A stretch of DNA of 64,000 nucleotides, from the NCBI GenBank assembly GCA_012965515.1, contig DTSE01000164.1:19129-83128 (forward strand), given 5' to 3'. Source of the DNA: Candidatus Melainabacteria bacterium (GTDB lineage Bacteria; Cyanobacteriota; Vampirovibrionia; Obscuribacterales; Obscuribacteraceae). The notes beneath the pieces were generated by a model, which saw only the letters and a list, made by a program, of their open reading frames with translations, was not told the DNA's origin and made no database searches. A program made the position numbers and the translations under genes. Positions within the stretch are counted from its first letter, which is position 1, and each line of letters opens with the position of its first letter. Positions 1 through 6,900 of this stretch are shown in pieces.

Positions 1-645
1 ATCAGAGAGCCTCACCGTTTTCCACAACTTTCTGCTCTCAGGCAAGAGTTCTTAAGTTGGCGATTCTATCATCACTTTCGTACTGACAAAGAATCTCCTT
101 TGAGAAAACCTCAGTTGGCCGTAATGACACCAAGAATGGCTCACGATGGGAGTGACTTCGTTTCTGCAATTGCCACTATTCTTCAGTGGGGAGACAGCAA
201 TGGGTTGCTCAATAGTTTGGATGATGCGTTTCCCGGTTCCGATTTAGCAATATCCGAGTCGTCTTCTGGTTTGCGTGTCTTGTTCAAGTCTTCTGATTTA
301 CGCAGAGCATTTCAGACGCATGAATTGTCCGATGGCACGCTCCAATATTTGTGTTTGCTCGCGGCTCTTTATAGCTTGGATCCACCATCTGTGTTGGTAA
401 TTAATGAACCGGAGACTAGTCTTCATCCTGATCTAAGCGAACCGTTGGCCCGACTCCTGGTAGCAGCTTCGCATCGCTCACAAGTTTGGATTACTACGCA
501 TTCTCGGGATCTTGCCGACTCGATCGTAGAGCTTGGAGGATATTCTCCGATTGAGCTTGAGAAAGTGGAAGGTGAAACCAAATTGCTGGGCGTAAGTATG
601 GGGCGTTATCGAGAGTCCTTTCAACAATCGGAAGACGACGACTAG
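1..645 (+). CDS. AAA family ATPase (RecF/OLD-like), 5' truncated by window edge
   Basis: The reading frame is open from the first base, so the N-terminal part with Walker A lies outside the window; 214 residues are visible. They carry an ABC-type signature (ELSDGTLQY), a Walker B stretch ending in the catalytic glutamate and D-loop (VLVINEPETSLHPD) and a switch histidine (ITTHS). This order is typical of the AAA_21/RecF-like SMC-type ATPases often annotated as 'AAA family ATPase'. The partner process (DNA repair or defence) cannot be told from this fragment. TTG at 100 is an internal codon: the sequence before it (EPHRFPQLSALR) belongs to the same conserved domain. It ends convergently with the FMN-binding gene. 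Family assignment is secure, function is not. Confidence 0.85.
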   Translation: MREPHRFPQLSALRQEFLSWRFYHHFRTDKESPLRKPQLAVMTPRMAHDGSDFVSAIATILQWGDSNGLLNSLDDAFPGSDLAISESSSGLRVLFKSSDLRRAFQTHELSDGTLQYLCLLAALYSLDPPSVLVINEPETSLHPDLSEPLARLLVAASHRSQVWITTHSRDLADSIVELGGYSPIELEKVEGETKLLGVSMGRYRESFQQSEDDD

Positions 646-648
646 GTC

Positions 649-670
649 CAATGCGCCCCTACGCTTCGCT
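649..670. repeat. Half copy of a dispersed GCGC-rich palindromic repeat
   Basis: This 22-base stretch matches 47229-47250 with a single mismatch (core CAATGCGCCCCTACGCT). It lies four bases after the stop of the AAA ATPase and just before the end of the convergent PPOX gene. Only one arm of the palindrome is present here, so it cannot form the hairpin predicted at 47.2 kb. Confidence 0.6.
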
Positions 671-675
671 ATACA

Positions 676-1197
676 CTATGCAGTTTTCGAAAGATCGATC
701 TTCTCGTGCTCTGTTCCTTCTTCTTTGTATTCTTCGCCAGTTACTGCCGCTTTCAAGAATCCAAATAATTGAACGATTGAATACGATGGTGCATCCCAAT
801 ATTCTGCGTATTCAGGAGTAACGCGCAACACAGCGATCATCGGATCGTCTGGACCTTTCGGAAACCAAGCTTTCATCAGCGGATTCCAAAGCTCATGTAC
901 TTTTGCCGTGTCGCGGTAAGTTTGCCCACTGCCGGAAATGGAAACGTATCTCTGCGACTTCACATCCATGTAAACCAAATTTACCTGTTCTTGCTGACTG
1001 ACTTCAGCCACCTTTGCAGTGTTGGTGTTTGTGAGAAACCAAAGTGCATCATCAACATTAACTTCATGAGTGGCCATTGGTCTGCTGCGCAACTGACCAT
1101 CTGCGCTGACAGTCGTTAACATCGCAACCTTAATGTCTTTGATTAGTTCCTGCAGTTTCCTTTTGGAGTCTTCATCATAGTAATTCTGACCTGTCAT
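676..1197 (-). CDS. Pyridoxamine 5'-phosphate oxidase-like FMN-binding protein (general stress protein 26 type)
   Basis: The 173-residue product has the split-barrel layout of COG3871 general stress proteins: an N-terminal helix, then the strand pair VAMLTTVSADGQLRSRPM, LWFLTNTNTAKVAEV and NLVYMDVKSQRYVSISG. Family members bind FMN or related flavins at a dimer interface; a substrate cannot be inferred. ATG at 1197 is preferred over the one at 1215 because AAAGGAG lies just upstream with good spacing. The C-terminal tail (EYKEEGTEHEKIDL) is charged. It is transcribed towards the AAA ATPase and is probably monocistronic. Cytoplasmic; no signal peptide. Confidence 0.85.
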   Translation of the reverse strand: MTGQNYYDEDSKRKLQELIKDIKVAMLTTVSADGQLRSRPMATHEVNVDDALWFLTNTNTAKVAEVSQQEQVNLVYMDVKSQRYVSISGSGQTYRDTAKVHELWNPLMKAWFPKGPDDPMIAVLRVTPEYAEYWDAPSYSIVQLFGFLKAAVTGEEYKEEGTEHEKIDLSKTA

Positions 1198-1280
1198 CCT
1201 GTTTCTCCTTTGCACGCAATTCTGCGCGTTGCTCTGGTTTCAACAGAAGGACTGGTGAATAAGTCTATGGTTCCAATTGT

Positions 1281-2276
1281 TTAAGGCATTACAACACTTG
1301 GCTCAGTTGCCGGCGGTGGTGAATATCCGCTGTTGCCGACAGGCTGGCTCACAGTTGGCTGTGACGGCACCACTGGAGCTGGTTGTGGTGATACAGGTTG
1401 CCCAGGAAGTGTGCTTGTGGAGCTCGTTGTCGTTCCTGTCGCTGTGCCATCAAAGTTGGCTGGCGCCGTCTTGCTCATCATTGTGAATCCAAAGAATGCA
1501 ATAACAATCACCACAACCAGCACAGCAATCATCATATAGCCGGCGTTGTTGTTAGCAGGCATATCACGATTTTGAAACTGATAGTTTGCATTTGGATCTT
1601 GCACAGGAAGACCGGATGCAGATGAAGATGTCATTGCGGATTGATAGTTGTTGTAGTTTTTCATCCACTGCGGTTGTTCGCCAGGCGGTTTTGCCGGTGC
1701 TGCAGGCGGGCGCGAACCGGGAGTGGGGATAGCATTGAGGTCGCTGGCACTAACGCTTGCCGGATTTGAGTTACCCATCCCTGGTGTGGGGATCGCATTC
1801 AACTGATCTGCAAAACTCATTCCACCCGCTGCAGCTGGTGCTGGTGCCGGCGCCGGTGCTTCCGGTGCTTTTGCGGCACTGCCTGGAGTTGGAATCGCAT
1901 CAAGCTGACTCTTGGTGATTGACGCGGCCGGCTTCTGACCGGGGGTTGGGATGGCATTTAGCTGGTCGGCCATATTAGGCTCCGCTTTTCCTGGCGCCGG
2001 AACTGGCGCAGGGGACGGCTTTGCGCCCCCCGGTGTGGGAATAGCGTCCAGAGCCGATTTCATGTTTTGCTGGCTACTGGCTGGTTTTGGGGCTGGAACT
2101 GGTGCAGGAGCAGGTTTTGCCGCTGCGGCTGCTGGAGAACCCGGGGTTTTAATAGCATCAAGCTGTGCTTTCATGCTATCGCCTGCTGCGGCGTGACCCT
2201 TGCAATGTGCGTCTGGGGATGCCGGATCGGCGACTTTGGATTTCCCACAAATTGAACAGGTATTTGCGTCAGTCAT
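1281..2276 (-). CDS. Single-pass membrane protein with six LDAIPTPG motifs and a Cys-rich N-terminus
   Basis: Not a family I recognise. The 331-residue protein starts with a small Cys/His cluster (C7, C10, H24, C25, H28) resembling half a zinc ribbon. Then follow about 170 residues of Pro/Ala linker carrying six copies of a nine-residue motif, [QAD]L[DN]AI[PK]TPG, at 38, 75, 105, 124, 158 and 179. One hydrophobic helix spans about 247-267 (MMIAVLVVVIVIAFFG), followed by a Thr/Ser/Pro-rich tail. With no signal peptide, the motif region is probably cytoplasmic and the tail outside. Low complexity could make the reading frame suspect, but conserved motifs between variable linkers and a clean TM helix argue for a real protein. 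The divergent neighbour is a CurA-like reductase; no operon partner. Confidence 0.75.
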   Translation of the reverse strand: MTDANTCSICGKSKVADPASPDAHCKGHAAAGDSMKAQLDAIKTPGSPAAAAAKPAPAPVPAPKPASSQQNMKSALDAIPTPGGAKPSPAPVPAPGKAEPNMADQLNAIPTPGQKPAASITKSQLDAIPTPGSAAKAPEAPAPAPAPAAAGGMSFADQLNAIPTPGMGNSNPASVSASDLNAIPTPGSRPPAAPAKPPGEQPQWMKNYNNYQSAMTSSSASGLPVQDPNANYQFQNRDMPANNNAGYMMIAVLVVVIVIAFFGFTMMSKTAPANFDGTATGTTTSSTSTLPGQPVSPQPAPVVPSQPTVSQPVGNSGYSPPPATEPSVVMP

Positions 2277-2538
2277 AGGTTTAACTCAAAATCGGGGCGA
2301 TTATTAACTATGTCAAAACATTATATACGCTAGGTTTGTACCCGATTTTTCGGCGTGTACACCACCCCCGAAAGAGTCACAGGTTGGCTGTAGAGGATTT
2401 TGTCACGAGGCAAACGTTTTGCCTTTTGCGAACTTTCGCGCAATTGCGGCTGTTTTTTGCAGGCAGAAAACCATGTAAGGCCGATAAAATCATCGTTCGG
2501 ACAATTCCGCAATTTAGGAATGAAACAAGGACAAATTC

Positions 2539-3573
2539 ATGACAAGTACGATGCAATTGAAGAACCGGCAGTTTCGACTTAAAACAAGACCAAACGGTCG
2601 GGTGACCAAAGACAATTTTGATTTTGTCGAAGAGAACATTCCCGAATTGGCGAAAGACCAGATTTTGGTGCGCACCATTTACCTTTCGCTTGATCCGACG
2701 AATAGAATTTGGATGAGCGATATGGAGCAATACTTGCCGCCGGTCCAAATTGGTGACGTGATGCGAGGATTGGGGATTGGAAAAGTAATTCAATCTAAGA
2801 ACTCAAAATTCAAAGAAGGCTCTTACGTCAGCGGTGTGCTGGGTTGGCAGGAATATGTAGTGTCGGATGGTAGAGGCGCTTGGCCGCTGACTGTTCTTCC
2901 GAAGCTGCCCGGATTGTCTTTAGAGATTATGGCGGGAGCCGCTGGAATGACCGGACTGACCGCTTACTTTGGGCTATACGAAATCGGCAAGCCTAAAGAA
3001 GGTGAGACTATGGTTGTTTCTGCAGCAGCAGGAGCGGTGGGAAGCATTGTCGGACAGCTCGGTAAAATTAGTGGTTTGAGAGTTGTTGGTATTGCCGGTG
3101 GTGAAGAGAAATGCAGATGGCTCAAGGATGAACTAAAATTCGATGCTGCAATCGACTACAAGAATCCCAATTGGAAACAGCATCTAGAGGATGCAACTCC
3201 CAATGGTGTCGATATCAACTTCGAGAACGTTGGCGGCGAAATCATGGAAGCCGTCTACAAACGAATGAATCTGCATGGACGTTTTGTTCTTTGTGGACTG
3301 ATTTCCGGTTACAACGATACGGATGACAGCAAGTCGCGAATCAGTATTGCGCCTGCGTTGATGAAGCGAATCAAGATTGAAGGTTTCATCATTACTGACT
3401 ACGTTCAACGGTTTCAGGAAGCTGCCACTAAAATCATCATGTGGATGGCGGCAGGCAAAATCAAGCACAAGGAAACAATCATTGAAGGACTTGATAAAGC
3501 TCCTGAGTCATTGAATCTGCTGTTCGATGGCGGCAATGTCGGCAAGTTGCTGATCAAGGTTTCCGAGCCGTAG
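2539..3573 (+). CDS. NADP-dependent MDR-family oxidoreductase (CurA / prostaglandin reductase-like)
   Basis: At 344 residues it matches the length of zinc-independent medium-chain reductases of the CurA/leukotriene B4 12-hydroxydehydrogenase group, which reduce alpha,beta-unsaturated ketones with NADPH. The N-terminal GroES-like domain contains YLSLDPTNRIWM and MRGLGIGKV; the Rossmann domain has the nucleotide-binding AAAGAVGS at 162-169. The zinc-ligand cysteines of alcohol dehydrogenases are absent, as expected. AAGGA lies about 7 bases upstream of the ATG. It probably acts in detoxification of reactive carbonyls in the cytoplasm. Monocistronic as far as visible. The exact substrate is unknown, so no gene symbol is assigned. 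Confidence 0.88.
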   Translation: MTSTMQLKNRQFRLKTRPNGRVTKDNFDFVEENIPELAKDQILVRTIYLSLDPTNRIWMSDMEQYLPPVQIGDVMRGLGIGKVIQSKNSKFKEGSYVSGVLGWQEYVVSDGRGAWPLTVLPKLPGLSLEIMAGAAGMTGLTAYFGLYEIGKPKEGETMVVSAAAGAVGSIVGQLGKISGLRVVGIAGGEEKCRWLKDELKFDAAIDYKNPNWKQHLEDATPNGVDINFENVGGEIMEAVYKRMNLHGRFVLCGLISGYNDTDDSKSRISIAPALMKRIKIEGFIITDYVQRFQEAATKIIMWMAAGKIKHKETIIEGLDKAPESLNLLFDGGNVGKLLIKVSEP

Positions 3574-3729
3574 ACCGTCCGCACTATGCCAGCCATGAAA
3601 CGCGTGCACCCTGGAAAAGTGGTTTCTCCGAACCTCTCCAGGAAATCCCTTAATAGGGGGTGCGTAGTTTCGTGGAAAGCATTAATATAGTGTCAGTCGT
3701 TCGTTGAGTCGTCTTCGGGGTGAGGCATC

Positions 3730-3834
3730 ATGGGAAAAGAGCAAAAGCAGAAAAAAGAAGTGAAAAAGAAGCCGGCTAAGACTCAGAAAGAGAAAAAGGC
3801 GGCAAAACAAGAGAAAAAGCGTTCCGGCTCGTAG
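3730..3834 (+). CDS. 34-residue lysine-rich small protein
   Basis: A short frame begins MGKEQKQKKEVKK and continues with more Lys/Glu/Gln/Ala repeats to a TAG. About half of its residues are Lys, Arg or Glu. It has a plausible ribosome site (GAGG five bases upstream of ATG) and is followed at once by a strong rho-independent terminator, so the unit looks like a complete small gene. Such peptides can bind nucleic acid or ribosomes, but nothing here proves it. A-rich sequence can open frames by chance, hence moderate confidence. Confidence 0.55.
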   Translation: MGKEQKQKKEVKKKPAKTQKEKKAAKQEKKRSGS

Positions 3835-3854
3835 GACAGCCTTATTCAAGTTTC

Positions 3855-3895
3855 AAAGCCATAAGCAAGCGCCGCGTCGCTGCTTGTGGCTTTTT
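3855..3895 (+). terminator. Rho-independent terminator after the Lys-rich small gene
   Basis: AAAGCCATAAGCA-AGCG pairs with CGCTGCTTGTGGCTTT through a long stem with one wobble and one bulged A, followed by a run of five T. It ends transcription of the 34-residue gene and isolates it from the HAD-like gene. Confidence 0.75.
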
Positions 3896-4003
3896 AGTCG
3901 ACAAGAGGAAGGTGACACCGACGAACGGTGTTTTCAATGATCAATTTGCATTAAAATAGCCTGCTGAATCATTCGGTCACTTTGGTTTCTTCCGGTATCT
4001 CAA

Positions 4004-4852
4004 ATGCCTGGCGCAGCAATAATGTGGATTCGAGACGGCGTTCTGGTTAACAGAATGCACCTCAATCCCGTTGCGTTCGCTTTTGCGTACTGGTTTTTCA
4101 CACCTCCTGAGAAGCGTTCGAGACTATCGATTGAGCGATTGATCAATTTTGGCTTCACTAAGTCCGGCTTCTCATGCGCCGATAAAATGTTTCTCTTCAA
4201 TCAAGAGAACGATAATGCGCTTTCGAACGTGGATGCTGCCGCTAGCTTTTACAATGAACTGGCCACGGCAGCGGCTGAGTCATGCTCTTATTTTGATGGA
4301 GCCGTGAGCCTTCTGGAGGACCTTCAGAAGGCGGGTGTATACAGCTACATCACGTCGGCGGTCGAGCAGGAAGTACTCGACAGATGGGCGCAAAGTACCC
4401 AGGGAAAATTGATCAGTCCAAAACTTATGGAAATTTTGGGGCGTCGACCGAATTTTTTCAAAGGCACCGATCACTTCGAATACGTCAGCGATACTGTCAA
4501 GCCTGATGTTATCTACTATGTTGCAGATGCGGTTTCGGAATTGCTGACGGTGCTTGCAAACAAAGAGAGATTCAAGATTGTTTCAGTTGGTTTTTCCTAT
4601 TGCATCGATAAGCCGCAAGTGATGGAGGCGGTCAGATTGGTGAAGGAAACTCTGGCACGATTTCCAGCTGATGCAATTCCCTATAGTGAAGACTTGCAAG
4701 TTGATGAAAGCAAATTACAAGTGCCGGAAGAGTACCAGTTGGCTGAATCACTTAAAGGTGCTGGCGCAGACCACGTCGCTGGCGGCGACGCCAATGAGAT
4801 ATTTCCGAATCTGCGAAAGTACTTTGTGGAACAAGGATTGCTGAAGCAATAG
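4004..4852 (+). CDS. HAD-superfamily-like protein lacking the catalytic aspartate
   Basis: The 282-residue product resembles HAD phosphatases. Motif I aligns as WIRDGVLVNR with the usual DxDGxLxDS, so the second Asp is kept but the nucleophilic first Asp is Ile. A cap-like helical region follows, then AGVYSYITSAVEQE at the motif II position and KPDVIYYVADAVSE at motifs III/IV, where an Asp is retained. If the alignment is right the enzyme cannot form the phospho-aspartate and may only bind ligand. Start could also be the second Met (4022), directly before motif I. No partner genes are nearby. The fold call is moderate; the loss of activity is inference. Confidence 0.55.
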   Translation: MPGAAIMWIRDGVLVNRMHLNPVAFAFAYWFFTPPEKRSRLSIERLINFGFTKSGFSCADKMFLFNQENDNALSNVDAAASFYNELATAAAESCSYFDGAVSLLEDLQKAGVYSYITSAVEQEVLDRWAQSTQGKLISPKLMEILGRRPNFFKGTDHFEYVSDTVKPDVIYYVADAVSELLTVLANKERFKIVSVGFSYCIDKPQVMEAVRLVKETLARFPADAIPYSEDLQVDESKLQVPEEYQLAESLKGAGADHVAGGDANEIFPNLRKYFVEQGLLKQ

Positions 4853-5097
4853 CCAGAAAAGCCTTTGGTCAGTACGTTTGGAATGGTTTTGCGACGTGGT
4901 GTGGCACCCCCTCGCGGCGTTTAATCTTCGTGACCAACTTCTGACCGCACACTGCCTTAGAGTGCAAGTACCCCTCAACTAAGCAGCTGCCGAAGTCGCG
5001 TTAATGTGATTTCCAGCACATGGCGTTGAGATTCGACTGCCCGGATACGCCTTCCGAAGCACAGTCGTCCATACAAAACACTTATGAGGAAACCTTG

Positions 5098-6048
5098 ATG
5101 ACATACGAGAGCCATCGCGGTGGAGAAGTACCCACTCAACAGCCCGCACCTCAACTCAATTTGCTTGATGTGAACAGCAATCGCAATTCCAATCGTAACG
5201 ATAACACCAATAACAATCGCAACGACAATCGCAACGACAATACATTGATTAACGCACCGCGTCAGGATGTCCGAGTAAATACAGGACCAACAACGTCTGA
5301 TTCGCGCTCCAGTGCCGTTTCCGGATCTTCATCGAGCTCTGATGCCCGAGGCGGTTCCGCACAAATCAATGACAATCGTACTGAAAACGTCAAATATTAT
5401 GGTGGCAGCGCTACTGCACCGAATGTCTATGCCAGCGGCTTTTGCAGTGAAGGCGGAAGCACTGGAGTTTACGTTCTAGGATTTGGTGTGAGTGGTGGCA
5501 AAACCACCCTCAATCAGGAATGTCTCAAGAAAGAAGATTTCCAGCGCACAATGCAACAGGTCTGCAAAGCGAGCGACGAACATGCGATGGTTGCGTTGCA
5601 GTCATTTCAGCTAGAACTGCAGGCTGGCAATCAGTTGGGAACCAATCCCTATGCACCTGGCGTCGGCGCCGGTGCACGCAGAATCGCTAACGCCAAGGCT
5701 GAAGTTTCACTTCAATTGGATAGCGTCTGTTCCACCTTGGCGAACAGTGCCGATGCAACCATGGACTCAATGAAGAAGTTGGGTCTGGATAAGCCAATCA
5801 TCATTCCTGCGCAAGCAAGTAACGCCGCTGATCAAAGGCTGATTGACGAAGCCGTCGCCCAAAAACTAGAAGAATTCAACAACCGTGTCACGAAGGTTGA
5901 GCAGAGATCGACTGAGGTGAATGTCACCACCATTAACGTATTGCCGGAGCCACCAAAACCTGTACATCGTCCTCAACCAGCCAGGCCGGCAAAACCTGCG
6001 GCTCCTGCGCCTGCAGATGATTGCCCTCCCGGCGCAAAGAAGAAATAA
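5098..6048 (+). CDS. Asn/Arg-rich and Ser-rich protein of unknown function
   Basis: Not recognised. ATG at 5098 is chosen over 5020 because GAGG lies about 8 bases upstream and composition before it is unremarkable. The 316-residue product has an Asn/Arg/Asp tract at about 26-49 (NRNDNRNDN repeats), a Ser/Gly-rich section near 75-95, a central part with three or four Cys (CSEGGSTGVYVLGFG, NQECLKK, QQVCKA, DSVCSTL), a helical C-terminal half and a Pro/Ala tail ending CPPGAKKK. No signal peptide or TM helix. The next gene, a LysM protein, starts 24 bases downstream in the same direction, so the two are probably co-transcribed and may both concern the cell envelope. Confidence 0.7.
   Translation: MTYESHRGGEVPTQQPAPQLNLLDVNSNRNSNRNDNTNNNRNDNRNDNTLINAPRQDVRVNTGPTTSDSRSSAVSGSSSSSDARGGSAQINDNRTENVKYYGGSATAPNVYASGFCSEGGSTGVYVLGFGVSGGKTTLNQECLKKEDFQRTMQQVCKASDEHAMVALQSFQLELQAGNQLGTNPYAPGVGAGARRIANAKAEVSLQLDSVCSTLANSADATMDSMKKLGLDKPIIIPAQASNAADQRLIDEAVAQKLEEFNNRVTKVEQRSTEVNVTTINVLPEPPKPVHRPQPARPAKPAAPAPADDCPPGAKKK
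5174..5241 (+). repeat. Tandem codon repeat in Asn/Arg tract
   Basis: The DNA here repeats AACGACAATCGC and close variants, encoding the NRND tract of the surrounding gene. The tract could change length by slippage. Confidence 0.55.
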
Positions 6049-6072
6049 CTGGCGACAATTGAGGAATTTTCG

Positions 6073-6837
6073 ATGAGACATGTGGAGTATTCTGGTGCCG
6101 ATTTCGATCGGCATCAGACGGAACAAAGGAGCGAAACAAATGGGCTTGGTATCGAAGCTCTCAGGCTCCTGGATCAGAAGGCAGCACGAAACATAAATGA
6201 AAAGGATGGCTGGGCTCCCGCGTCAGTCCTGGATTCTTCTGGAAAGAAGGTCTACGCTAGTTGGGCTGCAGAAATTCTTGACGCGAAGCAATACACGGTG
6301 AGAGCGGGTGACAGTCTCTATCAAGTCGCCAGACGTTCGCTGGGTGTAACTGGTAAGCCCGATGCAACTCAAGCCGAAATCAAGCGTGAGATGAATCGCA
6401 TCACAGAGCTGAATAAGAAGGATTTTCCGGAATTGAAGAAAGGTCGGGTCTGCGAAGGCGCGACGCTCATTCTTGAAGCACCAAAAGTCCTGCCTGCGAC
6501 GCAAGTAGAAGCCACATCCGCCTCCCGCAATGATGTGTCTTCTGATTCTTTGCCTCCGGCGCGTAATGGGGATTGCGTGCCGAAGGCAAGAGTCGCAGTT
6601 AAGGATGCGGTTGTGCATGCTGAAAAATGCGACAACTTCGAACTGTTCGAAAATGGGATAGCTGTTGTCAGACCGGGCGCTGATGTTATCGTCAATTCCG
6701 GTGGAAGAGCTTTTGTCTTCGGCGGACGAGTCTCCGCTCGGGTCGGTGCCACAGTTATCGCTGTCGGCGGAGATGTAGATGCACAGCCGGGTTCTAGGGT
6801 TAGATATGTGACCGATACGCGAGCGACATTCAGGTAA
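6073..6837 (+). CDS. LysM-domain protein with C-terminal beta-helix-like domain
   Basis: The 254-residue product has a LysM motif at about 73-136 (YTVRAGDSLYQVARRSL ... VCEGATLIL), which normally binds peptidoglycan or other GlcNAc polymers. Residues about 185-245 (LFENGIAVVRPGADVIVNSG, FVFGGRV, ATVIAVGGDVDAQPG) show the short regular hydrophobic/Gly strands of a right-handed beta-helix, similar to MinC-C or bactofilin-like folds. There is no signal peptide, odd for a wall-binding protein; the N-terminal 70 residues are polar and unassigned. GAGG precedes the ATG. It follows the Asn-rich gene closely, suggesting co-transcription. Role in the envelope or cell shape is inference. Confidence 0.75.
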   Translation: MRHVEYSGADFDRHQTEQRSETNGLGIEALRLLDQKAARNINEKDGWAPASVLDSSGKKVYASWAAEILDAKQYTVRAGDSLYQVARRSLGVTGKPDATQAEIKREMNRITELNKKDFPELKKGRVCEGATLILEAPKVLPATQVEATSASRNDVSSDSLPPARNGDCVPKARVAVKDAVVHAEKCDNFELFENGIAVVRPGADVIVNSGGRAFVFGGRVSARVGATVIAVGGDVDAQPGSRVRYVTDTRATFR

Positions 6838-6900
6838 TAGGCTGGCAAATTCCTGAACTTTTCTCTTTGCATACTAGCGATCACCTGATACGCTTTTGCC

